Assembly (NCBI GenBank): GCA_034769895.1
Contig: CM068369.1
Coordinates: forward strand, 151,894,074 to 151,958,073
From: Magicicada septendecula
Taxonomy: Eukaryota > Arthropoda > Insecta > Hemiptera > Cicadidae
Reading direction: 5' to 3'
Length of the DNA stretch: 64,000 nucleotides
In this document: one piece after another, positions 23,081 to 35,500 of the stretch
Numbering within the stretch: the first letter of the stretch is position 1
Layout of the letters: each line of letters begins with the position of its first letter
Position numbers and translations under genes: made by a program
Notes under the pieces: generated by a model
Seen by the model: only the letters and a program-made list of their open reading frames with translations
Databases searched by the model: none
What the model was told of the DNA's origin: nothing

Positions 23081-24133
23081 AAGTGTAATTCTAATTTTCT
23101 CCCACAATATTGTTTGGGAGTTAAATACTACATTTATGTTTAATTAAACATAATATATGTCCCGCACGCATATAATATATAATTTCGCCATCTGTTTAGC
23201 CAAGATTTGTACTTTTCTATTCTACTTTATGGTAGCATGTAATCATGCATTATTATGTGTAGTCTAACGTCCACGTCTCATATTAAAATGCTGTACTCCT
23301 TATCAATCGCATATACTATTGTAAAAGTAGAGATGAATATAATGTGGACTGTCATAATTATTATTGTCATGGCTGTAGATTCCCATTGGATTTCTGGTCG
23401 GTATTTCGAACTCATCTGACTCGACAGGAATCTCTCATTCCCAAAAGTGAATGTATCACGCACACACATGAAAACGTGAAGTAAAAAATGTAAACCAAAC
23501 CTGTTAAACTAGAATTTGTGTTTTAATTCACTTCTTTACAGAAAAAAGAAGAAAATTATGGGAGCATGGTACCACCCAGTGTAACAGCTGATTAGGTTAT
23601 TCCTGTCGCTTAATGAGAAAATGATAGTGCATAGTGAACAGACTACGCAGGAAACTCGCTGATGACACAGTGGTGGTGGAAGTGAGAAGCGAGGGACATC
23701 AATAAAGGAAAATTTAAAACAGGAAGAAATACACTTGGCAGACACAAGTTCCGAGAAGCGTATACAATAGAACGCACTCAAGGCTTAACGTGAAGAATGT
23801 GACGTACACATGCAAACACACACAAGCGCGCATATTGTAACTAAGTGACACGTATGCGTTAAATGTAATAAGCTAAAATAGAATGAGCTTATTGTACATG
23901 CAAAGTGCCCCTCGCCTGGGAATGGGAGCGCGTTTCCTTGAAGTCAGAAGATTCCGGAATTGAATTATGTACATGTAAGTGCACTACTGCGTTGTTGATT
24001 TTATTAACACTAACTAAATATTTACGTTACATTAATAACGTTTAAAGAATTACCACGATTTATAACGTTTTACCAACATCACGAGACACATCGTGAATAT
24101 ATTGATAAATTTTAATGTGAATTTACTAATCAA
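23081..24133. other. no gene seen
   Basis: AT-rich spacer. The last 8 bases (CTAATCAA, 24126-24133) are the left target duplication of the hAT element. Confidence 0.45.
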
Positions 24134-26258
24134 TAGAGCTAGGAATTTTAAGTGAAAAATTTTGTTAAAAAGGGGCAAAAAATGTGCTTTAATTTAGCTG
24201 AAAAAGATGCAAAAAAGGAACAAATTTTAAATGTAAATATCCATACAAACAGTACCAAAACCAATTACATCACATATAAGGACTCAAAATTCACTCATGT
24301 ATTAAAAAGTCTGCCTAAAACAATTCCCAGAACACAATGTTATTAAAGTCACAATTCCAGAAAACTGTTAAAACAGACAACATTTAACATTTCAATGTTT
24401 TTTTCAGTGAGGCTACATCTCCGGTTGCTAAGTAAATACCGTACTTGTATGTAGAAAAGGAACGTTCAACGTCAACAGACAACAGTAGTAGTGCATATTT
24501 TGTTTGTAGTCAATAATTTAAATCCTTGTTTGCTGCAACATCCTCAACATCATGGATTTTGGCTAAGCTCTGTTCCAGCTTCTGCTTTCCAATACCCTCC
24601 AGTGCTTCCTTCACATCCATCAGAACAGCCCATTGTGCATCTTTCTCAGGTCACTGCTCCTCCAATGTTGTAATGTCAGTTGTCAGGAAAGGGTAACCAT
24701 ACACAATAAAAAGTTCATCTTGCAACTCCTGTTTACCTGCTAGTCCTTTGGCCTTTTTTACAGCTGAAGAATCACTTGGTATAACATCTAAGAAATCGCA
24801 TACAGCCTTAAAATGGTTACAAATAAACACTGCAGCCTTTAACCAAGTACCCCATCTAGTCAGAATTGGGGAAGTTGGAAGAGGAAGTCCTTTAATTTCA
24901 ACATACTTTTGTATCCTAGCAGGAGCTTTTTTCACCAATTTCATATGAAATTATCATTTGCATATGAATATTTGTTTTGTGCCTCACAAACTCGATGCAA
25001 TGTATGTGCAGTGCAGGTCACATGTTTCAGATTAGAGTACATAGGTTTCAGGTTGGCAATACCCAATAACATGTAAGATGCTTGGTCCGTAAGTACTAGC
25101 CACACTCGATCATATTCTATTCCTTCTGGCCACAACACAACACATGCATTGTTGATACTTCGCATTACACTGACATTGTCTGTTTTGTTCAGAAAGTAGG
25201 TTTTCAACAGCATGGGTTTCACTTGCTGTCCATTTAGGGGTGCTACTAAAATGTTTAGAACATATCTCGTCTGCCTATCAGTGGTTTTATCGAGTATAAA
25301 ATATACTGGATTTTCAGCTACTATTTGCCTGATCTGTTTGAATGTTTCTTCATGCAGAGGCTGAAGATATGATTTTCATAAGGTGCTCTCATCTGGAATA
25401 CACTTCCCAGTATATTTCTGCAAATACGTTTTCATAATAGGGTTGTTAAGCTTGGATTGAAGAATACCACACGCCACAAATGTCTTTGCTTAATCAGTAA
25501 AAATCCATTTTTATTTATTGAACTTGAAGAAGCCAGTGCCTCGCCAATTAACTGTTGTCGCACTCCACCTTTACTGCATTGTAGTTCCTTATTCTTCACG
25601 TGTTTTGGACTACCTATATGCTGGGTAACACGATTACGTTAGTGTTTTTCATCAATTGTTATTGAAGTATCACAAACATTGCACCTCAGAACAGACACGT
25701 CACACTGAGTGCCATCTGCACTAAACTGTTTAACAATATTACGTATTTTCCCGGCGTTCATTTTTCTGTTTCGGCATACTGGATACTGGCAACACAGGAA
25801 AATGGCAGACACCACACAGTTAAACCGTATTCTGAACTGAAAAATTAAAACAGTTTAAATTTGTTCCAGCACTCAACAATACCGATTGGTGACTGATAGC
25901 CGTGATTGGTCAGTTTGATTTTGCCACCTCCCTTTACTTAGGATTCAATAGCTTTCGTCTAACGAGACTGCACTGAAGCGAAAGTAATGTGATGCCACAC
26001 ATGTTCGGTGTTCCTTGTTCAATTTATTATAGGAATAAAATTCGGCAAAGGAGCCAAAAAAAGGTAAAAAAAAGTGCAAAAAGGTGATGACATTGAGAAA
26101 AGCTGCAAAAAGGTGCTTGCATTGAAAAAAAGTGCAAAAAGGAGCAATCAAAACGCAGTTAGGAGTGTTTATTTAATGTTTTCTTTGCAAGACAAGCTAA
26201 TTTGGGCATTTTAATAGCAAAAAAAATTAAGGTGCAGCACCTAAAATTCCTAGCTCTA
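24134..26258 (-). mobile_element. hAT DNA transposon with TIRs and 8-bp target duplication
   Basis: The two ends are inverted copies: TAGAGCTAGGAATTTTAAGTG at the left and, on the opposite strand at the right, TAGAGCTAGGAATTTTAGGTG. The 8 bases outside are CTAATCAA (left) and CTAATTAA (26259-26266, right), one change apart. An 8-bp duplication is diagnostic of hAT. Both subterminal regions carry repeated GCAAAAAGG-like motifs (about 24170-24215 and 26060-26145), probably transposase-binding sites. The minus strand between holds a decayed transposase, so the copy is immobile by itself. Confidence 0.92.
24440..25780 (-). pseudogene. hAT transposase pseudogene (BED-like finger, DUF659, dimerisation end)
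   Basis: Minus strand, in order. A zinc-finger-like start (RCNVCDTSITIDEKH, stop, RVTQHIGSPKH) at about 25590-25720. VYFILDKTTDRQTRYVLNIL near 25280, with the first catalytic-type aspartate. VWLVLTDQASYMLLGIANL and HVTCTAHTLHRVCEAQNK at about 24975-25110, the hAT second aspartate and C..H block. Then PLPTSPILTRWGTWLKAA near 24850, and a C-terminal LLSVDVERS near 24470 from the dimerisation domain. Nearly the whole protein can be followed, but with several stops and frame changes, including the stop after DEKH. It resembles the CGGBP1-like/DUF659 hAT group. Confidence 0.85.
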
Positions 26259-26539
26259 CTAATTAAATATGTCAGCCTTTAAGGCGGGTTTGTGAAGGCA
26301 GTAGTCCTGGCGCCTGCAGAAAACCCCAGTTCTCTTGAGAGCTGAAAAATGCATTTGAAAAAATTGAGATTTGAACATCACTGTATATGGTCCATTGTTA
26401 AACGTAACATTATTACAATGTCAGTACGAAACTGTGCTAACTACACGTGTGTTTGTACGTTTATACGTAGTAAGTAAAGTTTATTTTATATTGGATGAAT
26501 ACGGTTATAGAACCAAAGGCATATCGTCTCCCTCACTTG
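26259..26539. other. no gene seen
   Basis: Short AT-rich spacer between the hAT element and the minisatellite. Confidence 0.45.
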
Positions 26540-27440
26540 GATCGTATGCAGTGTTCTCGTTGACAGAGAAACCAGTGGTCGACCGTACGCCGTGTTCTCG
26601 TTGACAGAGAATCCAGTGGTCCACCGTACGCAGTGTTATAGTTGGCAGAGAATCCAGTGGTCGACCGTATGCAGTGTTCTCGTTGACAGAGAATCCAGTG
26701 GTCGACCGTATGAAGTGTTCTCGTTGGCAGAGAATCCAGTGGTCGACCGTACGCAGTGTTCTCGTTGGCAAAGAATCCAGTGATCGACCGTACGCAGTGT
26801 TCTTGTTGATAGAGAATTCAGTGGTCGACCGTACGGAGTGTTCTCGTTGACAGAGAATCCAGTGGTCGACCATACCCAGTGTTCTCGTTGACAGAGAATC
26901 CAGTGGTCGATCGTACGCAGTGTTCTCGTTGACAGAGAATCCAGTGGTCGACCGTACGCAGTGTTCTCGTTGACAGAGAATCCTGTGGTCCACCGTACGC
27001 AGTGTTCTCGTTGACAGAGAATCCAGTGGTCTACCATACGCATTCTCGTTGACAGAGGATCCAGTGGTCGACCGTACGCAGTGCTCTCGTTGACAGAGAA
27101 TCCTGTGGTCCACCGTACGCAGTGTTCTCGTTGACAGAGAATCCAGTGGTCTACCATACGCATTCTCGTTGACAGAGGATCCAGTGGTCGACCGTACGCA
27201 GTGTTCTCGTTGACAGAGAATCCAGTGGTCGACCGTACGCAGTGTTCTCGTTGACAGAGAATCCAGTGGTCGACCGTACGCAGTGTTCTCGTTGACAGAG
27301 AATCCAGTGGTCGACCGTACGCAGTGTTCTTGTTGACAGAGAATCCTGTGGTCGACCGTACGCAGTGTTCTCGTTGACAGAGAATCCAGTGGTCGACCGT
27401 ACGCAGTGTTCTCGTTGACAGAGAATCCTGTGGTCGACCA
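26540..27440. repeat. 41-bp minisatellite, about 22 units
   Basis: Head-to-tail units of 41 bp built on CAGTGTTCTCGTTGACAGAG then AATCCAGTGGTCGACCGTACG. Each unit has a TTCTC/GAGAA mini-hairpin and the palindrome GGTCGACC. Most units differ at one to three positions. Two units (near 27031 and 27151) are 3 bp short and start an identical-looking 120-bp block, so part of the array grew by duplicating three units at once. 41 is not a multiple of 3, so reading frames cycle through all phases; a 338-codon minus-strand frame is a by-product. Confidence 0.95.
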
Positions 27441-28043
27441 AACGTTCCTGTTCTTTTTACCAGTCGTAAAAATGTCTACTGTCTTATTCGGTATAAACGA
27501 GAATTTCAGTAAGTCCGACAAAGACAGATTCGGGGAAAAATGTATATCAAATAGCAGAAGACGTTTTGAAAAATAAAAATTGACGTAACTCTAGAATTCA
27601 TTGAATGATACAAAATTTTCCTACCAATTCTCAGATATTAATCTTAGCATTACTGTAGAGACTGGATTCGGAACTCGCTTGACACTGTAGAAGTAATTCT
27701 CAAGTTAAAAATGACCGTGAGTTAATAAATAATGAAAGGTTTTGATACATTTTTAATACACTCGTACCGACGTTTCGAAAAAATGTATTATCCTTATTTA
27801 TCAGAACCAGTATGTACGTGTATAAAGAATAATAATATCAACTATTACACATATATTACTAAGATGGAATTATAACATTCTCTACATATTAGTACTAATT
27901 ATGTTTATTTATTATTTGTGTATTGAATATATACAAGTGCTGATGATGACAAGAAATTCTGTTAAAACATTGACACATTTTTTTTGAAAATTGTTTTAAA
28001 ATGTTGTAAAACTGATGTCTGAGACTTTCACGACAGGCGTCAA
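27441..28043. other. no gene; two weak hairpin motifs
   Basis: AT-rich. 27946-27985 (+) reads CTGATGAT, GACA...TGTT, AAAAC and is a weaker member of the hammerhead-like set. The minus strand at about 27750-27795 has CTGATAA...CGAAACGTCGG without a clear stem. Confidence 0.4.
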
Positions 28044-28555
28044 TGTTATTAGAAGATTGGCTTGCCGTGTTCTAGAGATGTTGATTGCAGACGTTTCAGT
28101 GCATGAAGTGTGCATGTGAATGCCGACCATCCCATCTCCTTTGAAGAGGCGAGACTTGAATCGTCAGTGAGTCCATATTTCCCTCGAATGCATATAGAGT
28201 CCGTCCAGACTCACAAGCATGCAGCGATTGCAACGAATCGGCGGGGTAAGTGCCTCTCATTAATTACCCTTTGGTCGCGAGTCGTGTCGAACCAAAAACA
28301 CTTTGCTTTCTTCTCATTGGCCAGTGGTTTCGGATAACATCTTAGTGTGGACCACAAAAGTTTATAAATATGAGTGCCCAGCAACTACTGTTCATGCTTA
28401 CTGACTGCGATAACTTGGTCGGTTTAACAGCGTTTGTTCAAACTTCATGCACCGAAGATGACTGAAGATGACCGTCGAAGGTACGGCCGAAACCTCTGCA
28501 ACCAACAACTCTAGAACACGGCCTTACAACCCGGCAAGCCGATCTTCTAATAACA
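28044..28555. mobile_element. 512-bp element with inverted ends and hammerhead-like motif
   Basis: The left end TGTTATTAGAAGATTGGCTTG is inverted at the right end (TGTTATTAGAAGATCGGCTTG on the minus strand). The similarity continues inward through GTTCTAGAG and GCAGACGTTTC, with a 14-18 bp extra piece in the right arm. A TATAAATATGAGTGCC box lies at about 28367. The hammerhead-like motif lies at the inner edge of the right arm. No protein is encoded. It could be a MITE or a non-coding Penelope/retrozyme-like unit. Confidence 0.75.
28453..28505 (+). ncRNA. hammerhead-ribozyme-like motif, site B
   Basis: CTGAAGAT, GACCGT pairing with ACGGCC (one mismatch), then GAAACCTC. An overlapping CCGAAGA just upstream offers an alternative register in which TGCA on both sides forms stem I. 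The two registers make this a less clean case. Confidence 0.28.
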
Positions 28556-30146
28556 ATGTACAATTGTTTGTGATCAGTCACTGAAGAACTTCACAAAACC
28601 TATCGTCACTAGACGTTGTTAAAAACTGCGCTCGTGTTACACGAACTATGGCCCATTGGTATTATTTATTCCTCAGATATTATTATATATCATACAAATC
28701 TTTTAACTAACCGTAGACAAATATGCCCGATTCAATTTTGATTTAAATTTAAAATAACGTATTGGTGACTTTGTTATCAGAATGCGTTTGTTAACGTAGT
28801 GACGAACAAAAACAAAACGTTATACAACACAAAGTATAAATGTAACAAAAAGTGTTGTTAGTAGCTGTTTAATATATCGCGATAATGATCTGAATATTTC
28901 GAGCATAAATTCGGAAACACACGTTGCGTCGAACACGAGAAGCTTGTTTGTTGTGATTACACTGACCTACATACGCCTCGTTAATTTTGCATTTAGTGTG
29001 GTTTGCCATTTTGTGAATTTAACTCTTACTCCTACCCAAAAGTATAATTAAGTAGTCTCGCGTGAAATACTATTTCAGTTTTGCTGTTTACTGGCTGTTC
29101 AAATTATCCTACCCGAGCGCTCCTTTTAAACGAAAATTTATTTGGAATAAATTTTAATTTGTTGAAAGTCTTCAATTCACAAAATTTATGTTCAACCTTC
29201 TTCTTTTATTATAAATAGATTATGATGGCGTCAACATTCGTTACAATCGTTTCTGAAATAGTGTAAAATATAATTAAAATTGTTGTTTATTTGCATGCTT
29301 AAGGATTGGATAAATTTGGGGATTTCAATTTAATTGTTTTGTAGAGCAATCTGTAGAGCGTTTTGTAAACTTGTTTTTCTCGTTGATACTTCATAGCAAT
29401 TGATTTTTAAAACACAAAAGTTTTATCACAGAATAGAATTTGTAACTTTTACAACCTGAAGTTGTTATACTTAAACGAAGTCGAACTCTATTCCTCTTTC
29501 TGACAGCTTCACCTCTTACTGTTTACATCTGGCAGCAGATACTCTTTTCACATAATGACATAGGCCTAACAGTTTTGACAACAGTACAGACGTTATTAAT
29601 AAAGAAATGTGATTTTCAGCTAAAACTTAAGTTCTTGTGAAAAGAAGTTGCCCGTGTTTTATTCAAAGCTAAGTAATTTATTTTTAGTATAAAGAACAGT
29701 AACCGATTTCGTTCTTCATATATTGAAAGTGTTCTCAAGCATTTATCAAGCTTGAGTAGTAATACCTATTGACACAAATGTGTTTTGTGTACTAACTACC
29801 AGAGCGCGACACCGTGAAGGGAGTATAAAGTTGAGATGGAATGACTCGCCGGTATCTCACGACAAATATTAATCTTGCGATGCTATAAAAATATGTTGTT
29901 TGTAAAATCAAATTATTTTCTTATTTTTATTTTCGTTTTGGCCTGTGGTTATTACTAAATAAATGTAATATAATAATCAAGACTACTGTCTCGACTTATT
30001 TTTAGAGAACGCCGTTACTGCCTGTAGGTTCATACGAACAGTCTCTCAGTTGCTAGGAAAACTATAGTTGTTTCAGGCCTGACAGGATACTTAAAAAACC
30101 CAATTACATTTTTGGTACTTTTAGGAACGCTGTGACGGATAGTAAA
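28556..30146. other. no gene seen
   Basis: AT-rich spacer. CCAGAGCGCGACACC at 29799-29813 recurs at 37401-37415. No coding sequence is supported. Confidence 0.4.
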
Positions 30147-30850
30147 GGCCCCATTCACACTAGGGAGATCGGTATGAGATACACGTATGAAGGATTCAGA
30201 ACTAATGTGGGAGCGAATGGAGCCGTTCACACTGTGATGTAGACTGGCGACGTGTATGAGATACCGAATTTGAGCCGCTCGGGAAGGTCACCCGCTTGAT
30301 ACTTTTCCTGTATGAAGGCGGCAGATGGAACGTTGAACAACACACGGTCATTCACACTCTTCATTCCGTCGCCTTCGTACATCTCGAGTTCTACGTTTCG
30401 TTTGAAAATGGAAAATGCTGTTTTCCATAATGATAAACTTATTTCGTTGGTGCAATTGCAACCTTCGTTGTGGGATAATAATGACCCGGCTTACGCGGAC
30501 AAAGTGAAAAAAGAAAACGCGTGGAGGATGGTCATAAATTCGTTGTATGGAGATGAAGAAATGCGGAGTTGGGATTTACAAAAAATTGATACGATTTTTA
30601 GCCTTTCTACTTACGTACCATACGGCTACAACTTCAATCTCATCCATTTTTGTGAAAAGCACGTTTACATCTAACAAAAAATACACTGACTATGATCCAA
30701 GGAGCTTCGTCTGCTTGCGAGTGGGGGGTGGAATAGAGGGGAGAAGCCCGCCAAGCGGCTGTATCGGAGAGACTCTTGGATACGTTTTGTATCTCATACC
30801 GGTATCACATACGTGTATCTTATACCGATCTCCCTAGTGTGAACGGGGCC
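30147..30850 (+). mobile_element. non-autonomous Harbinger-type element with MADF exon
   Basis: The ends are inverted repeats of about 40 bp: GGCCCCATTCACACTAGG at the left and GGCCCCGTTCACACTAGG on the minus strand at the right, followed by GAGATCGGTAT. TAAA lies outside both ends, compatible with a 3-bp TWA-type duplication plus one shared A. GGCCC.GTTCACACT ends and a MADF protein are both typical of PIF/Harbinger elements. No DDE transposase is present, so it depended on another copy. Confidence 0.78.
30408..30674 (+). CDS. MADF (Myb/SANT-like) domain protein fragment of the Harbinger element
   Basis: The ATG at 30408 opens MENAVFHNDKLISLVQLQPS, followed by LWDNNDPAYADKVKKENAWR and MVINSL. 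This is the first half of a MADF domain ('lI.lV...P.LWd...p.Y.d...k..aW..i...l'), a DNA-binding fold related to SANT/Myb. PIF/Harbinger transposons encode such a protein next to the transposase to help it bind DNA and enter the nucleus. After about residue 45 the sequence leaves the MADF pattern, so either a splice site follows or the domain was cut by an internal deletion. Functional status is unknown. Confidence 0.68.
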   Translation: MENAVFHNDKLISLVQLQPSLWDNNDPAYADKVKKENAWRMVINSLYGDEEMRSWDLQKIDTIFSLSTYVPYGYNFNLIHFCEKHVYI

Positions 30851-31319
30851 TAAACTGTTACTAATATTATTATTCTCTGCTACATTTATTACAACAAAAC
30901 ACTGTAATTCTCTATTACAATACTATTCTCCACCTTAACATTATTATGTCATTATTCAAATATACAAGTGTTCAATCGTCATGGTCCGGGGTGGTACGTG
31001 TTTACTACGTATCTGGCAAATGGCCAGAAATATAAGAGGAAAAAGGACAAGTGAAAGGGTTTCCACCACCCACCAGGTGCTCTTCCCAGCTAGCTCATAG
31101 AAAGACTTTGTACAGTGTCATTGGCTAGAATTCACATGTTATTCACGATTTTGTTAAATTTCGTTAGCTTTTTGTTTTTCTGTGTGTACTTACAATGAAG
31201 TGTGTGCGTTTTTCGTAGAATCGCGCGTGTACGCTTGTATGACAGAAGATTATGCATGTATGATATGACAATTATGTATACACGCATACGTACCTGTAAT
31301 TACATACGGGCGCGGATTT
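30851..31319. other. no gene seen
   Basis: AT-rich spacer between the Harbinger element and the R1 fragment. Confidence 0.4.
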
Positions 31320-32310
31320 AAACGGAGGAAGTTGTAATAACTGGTAGGAAGAAGACGGAAACTATTACATTCGAAGATGACAATTACGCACTCAAGTCTC
31401 GACCCCACTTCCGCTTTCTCGGAGTACTGACTAACTCGAGAGTGGCCTGTAAGAGTCGTATTTTGTATACTAGTAACACGGCTACAGCTGTTGTTACAGG
31501 ACTATGACGGCTTACTCCCAATGCTGGAGGGCCAGTCCTAAAGACTATACTCTTGCTGGCTACAGTAGTATCGTCTGGATTGCTGTATGGTGCGACGATC
31601 TGGTCAGATCCACTGAATTGTGAAACATACAGGAAGAAGGTAGCTGCAACATATCGGTTTAGTTCTCTCAGAGTGACTGCCGCATTTCCCACTCTATTGG
31701 AGGATGCAGTGTGCGCTTTTGCATGAATGCTGCCCATTGATATTTTGGCAGTAGAGCGGGAAAGGATGTACAAGTAGAGCTCATCTAAGCAGACACCTAA
31801 GAGTGCCTTGTCTTCGCAGGAGAGGAAGCGTGGTCTTGAACACTGGCAAATAAACTGCATAAATTCGCATAAGGGTAGATCGATTCATCGCCTCAACAGA
31901 ATACTGAAATGTTGGTAATATACCCTATGTAGATGTTAACGTTTTCCTGACACAGCTTTTGTTGAAGCATGAACGCTTCCAAACGTATTTGGTAAAATTT
32001 GGACATGAGGAAAATTGAAGCTGCCCACACTGTCAAGATGTGACTGAGAACACACACGTTCTTAATTTCCCCCTGCTCAAATGAGGTGCAATGAAGATTT
32101 CAGGCACTATTCTCAAGCAACCGAGAGTACTGCAGGATTTTGCCGCCAACTAAGAACGTACGGAATGCAGTGTGTCGCTTTGCTGCAATTCTGGTTAAGC
32201 AGTTCCGGCGTGAAAAAAGGTTACGAAGGAATAGCTAGAAGAGCCAGTAGCATTATTACAACAAGACGTGTTATTCTTTTAAATCCCTTCAAAGCAGAGA
32301 AATAGCTTCG
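31320..32310 (+). pseudogene. R1-clade LINE ORF2 C-terminal half
   Basis: Plus-strand readings show PHFRFLGVLTNSR, RLTPNAGGPVLKTILLLATV and SSGLLYGATIWSDPLNCETY. Next come RKKVAATYRFSSLRVTAAFP, LPIDILAVERERMYK and CPHCQDVTENTHVL (near 32020), a decayed CCHC-type finger, then QCVALLQFWLSSSGVKKGYE. The order 'LGV.lD.......L.r.mPn.GGP......l...v.S..LYGa.iW' to 'p...l..eR...Y' to 'C..C....E...H' is the R1-clade RT thumb and C-terminus. Stops and frame changes interrupt it. It complements the N-terminal R1 piece at 22541, but there is no evidence that they come from one copy. Confidence 0.83.
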
Positions 32311-32522
32311 GCTGACACCTACCCTCTCCAAGTAATGTTTAGCGAAGTCCCGTGCGGTAAGCAATATCTGGGTCTGTATTCAAGGCGATCGTTTTTATTG
32401 GGTAGACCGATATCTGGGGAGTCCAACATTGGCAAGAATTACGGGCTTTCCGTCCATGTATAAAGCACTTTTAATCTCCTTCGATTAAAGAAAAAACATA
32501 AATGCATATATACATAAACAAA

Positions 32523-32560
<38 letters not shown>

Positions 32561-35500
32561 AATACATCATGTATGCGCGCGTGTGTAGACACATACAAAC
32601 TCATACGATAGTCGTTGAGGCATAAGCAAAAGCGTATCAGCCGCGTGTTTAGAAAATACGAAGCTACGTTAATTAAATAATGTTATTTGAACAAAACAAA
32701 TTAAGTTACTATTTCTTTGAACAAGAATGATTAGTTCAACAGACAAACGTAAACTCCGTCCGCCTTAGTTTTTGTGACAAAAGTATATACTGCTCCTTTG
32801 ATATTATAAATTAGATTCTTCTTTTGAAAACAAAGTCGTGCCTGAGATTTATTTTAAATGCAAAATTTTAATAATGAAAACTTTTTTTATACATATATTT
32901 ATACGTATTTTACTTTTTAAACGTCTTTTATGTATATTTTAGGTATTACTTAATGCACAATATAAAGTGGTAAAGCAAAAATAAATTCATTTTCACATAT
33001 AAAGTGGTAATTAAGGTGATTGTAGATGTAGGAAGTAGAATCACACGCAGCTAAGAAAATGTATCTCAAAGCTGACGAAGGCGCACATCACGCCGAAACG
33101 CGTACGGGAAGAAAAGACAAGTAAGTTTCACAAGTTGAAAGTTTCACTATTCTATATTTGTTTAGTGCTGTGAAAAAGAAGATGAACAATCAAAATAATG
33201 TATCTCGTTCGGGTCATGTTCTAAGTAATCAGGTTTATTTTTACGCGTGATGAAGTCACAGGAATGTTAAATTCCCTCTTTGCTGACACCTTCGGAATAC
33301 AGCTTGAGGGTCTGTGATACCCACACCAAGCGAACAAGATCATTTAGCGTTCGACTAACCGCAACTAGCGTACACTAACACTAAAATTCGACGTTGTGAT
33401 TGATTACTTTAGATAATCACTGTTCTAAAAGCTTTTTCGTTCATCGTCTGAAGGTTCGTCATCTCCAGGTAGCTTTTCAAGCTTGTTGGGTCATATCATA
33501 ATAATATACGTAGGCCTATACATACTAACAATGTATCACATCGATTATCTTATGCAGAAAGTCCAAAGAGTCACAACACTGAGAAAAAAGACTATTTTTC
33601 CTAACAGTTATAATGGAATGATGAGTATGTTTCGTGTAATATAATAAATAACACGTCTGTAGAAAAGCTGGTTTAATATTAACACTAATAGAACTAAATA
33701 CAATAATAATAATATCGCTGAACTGTACACAAAATTTTTAACTTTTAACCGATATTGGAAAACATTAAGACCAAACTTGAATTTAAAGAAAATGATTAGT
33801 AGCGGAAGGATTTTTAGTTATATAGAAGTCTTTAGAATCTGAATATTTTTCAGGACCTTTCACATCTTTCAGTACAAAAAACAGTTATGAGGTACCAGCT
33901 CCCTTTCCAAATTGTATTACACACTATATAATTTAAGTGATTATCCGTTCTCGTAAACAAAAGGTCTCCTAAACCTCTCAGTCTGACAAGTATAGTCGAA
34001 AAAGAGGCTTTATCAAAGAATAAATTTATTTGTTAAGAAAAGCGGTAGTTACACGTGTCAATTAGAAACATAAAATATCATGTATTATTTATGAAACTTT
34101 TGCAGTATTGATTAAAAAACTACCATAAAACTAAAGAGAATAAGATGATATTAACATTATTAACGAGTAAAGTCAAGGCGGAGAAAGAGGAACTTCTAAA
34201 ATGGCTCAAGCATACAGAAAAATTAGACCTGAAGGCACAAGGCAACAAGAATAACAGACGTGAGGCTGTTGTAGTCTTTTATAAGAGTGACAAGTCAAGG
34301 GAGATGGAAAAACCGAAAAACTAGGGGAAACGATAATTTCAAAAAAAAAATATAAGCTGTACAGAATATGAAAGAAATACAAAGTAACTAAGATAATGCA
34401 GCAGTGACATTCATTGTTTACGTAAGTCTGTTTAGCCTATGTTGTTTTTAAGTTTTATAATTGAGCCCTCGAAAGCATCGATGGTGAAGTGAGTTTTTTT
34501 AGAGAATTTTAGTTGACGTCATAGGAAGCTAATTGTACAATTTAAAATCATTAATTGGAAATACTTATTCCAAGTAACGTAAAACAAGTTTTACTTAAAT
34601 TTTAAACACCGTTGGAGAGCTGTTAAAAAAGCTACAGGCTTAATGTTTAAAACAACAGAAAATTACATTTTCTTCTATGAAAGCAATATGTAGATTGTAT
34701 AACAGAAATGGAAAAGCAAATTAAAATAATTGGAACTTTAAGTTACCGTTATTGAAAGTTAGGAGAGTCAAAATCTTAACTAATCGGGACTAGTAGTAGG
34801 GGGAGTTTGAATTATCGTTTTGTTAGAATTTTAAAACACAACGACCGTACAACAGCAACAGCACAATAAAGAAAAGTTAATTGTATGGTGCTCAAACAGT
34901 AAGTACGTATTGTACCTTTAAATCAATTTCACTTACTTATTTTGTCGTTTGGTATCCCGAACATAATCATTGAGCACTATTATTGTAAAACATAAAACAC
35001 ATAATAGTATTGTATTAACCATCATATTGTACTATGTTTAGGAACTGAATTGATTACTGCATATAAAAAAAGTTTAGTATTGTATATTTTTACAAATAAA
35101 GACTTTGAATTGTTCTTCTTTTCCGTTTACAGGACTTTAAGACAGTAAAATTCTTATTTTAAATAAAAATCGAACAGTAATCAACTTTGTGCTTTCATTC
35201 GATGTCTGTTGAGGAGTTCTGATTTTTAAAAGTTCAGATTACTGACGATCGCATTTTCGACGTCTTACTGTGTTTACTTTAAAAAAATATAATTGTCAAA
35301 TAATGTACACATTTCCATACCTAATGTATGCATTCAGACGGATTGGTTTCAGCTCCTGACCGATATTATAAAAAATAATTATTAAATATTAGTTAAACGG
35401 TATAACTGTTACAGTACACAACGGTACTAAGGGGACTGTGAGGATTTTAGACGAATAAAATTCTGCAGAATATAAAGATTATTTAATTCTTTGACGATTC

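Noticed and set aside
26540-27440. CRISPR-like regular repeats
   Set aside because: Units touch head to tail with no unique spacers, and the genome is eukaryotic.
26505-27521. A 338-codon minus-strand open frame with repeating RPLDSLSTRTLRT-like peptides
   Set aside because: It is created by the 41-bp minisatellite. Because 41 is not a multiple of 3, one unit is read in all three phases in turn. 41 codon contexts without a stop have a chance of roughly one in seven, so openness is no evidence for a protein.
31384-31860. A 158-codon minus-strand open frame
   Set aside because: It is the antisense shadow of the R1-clade LINE sequence read on the plus strand, which carries the recognisable motifs.
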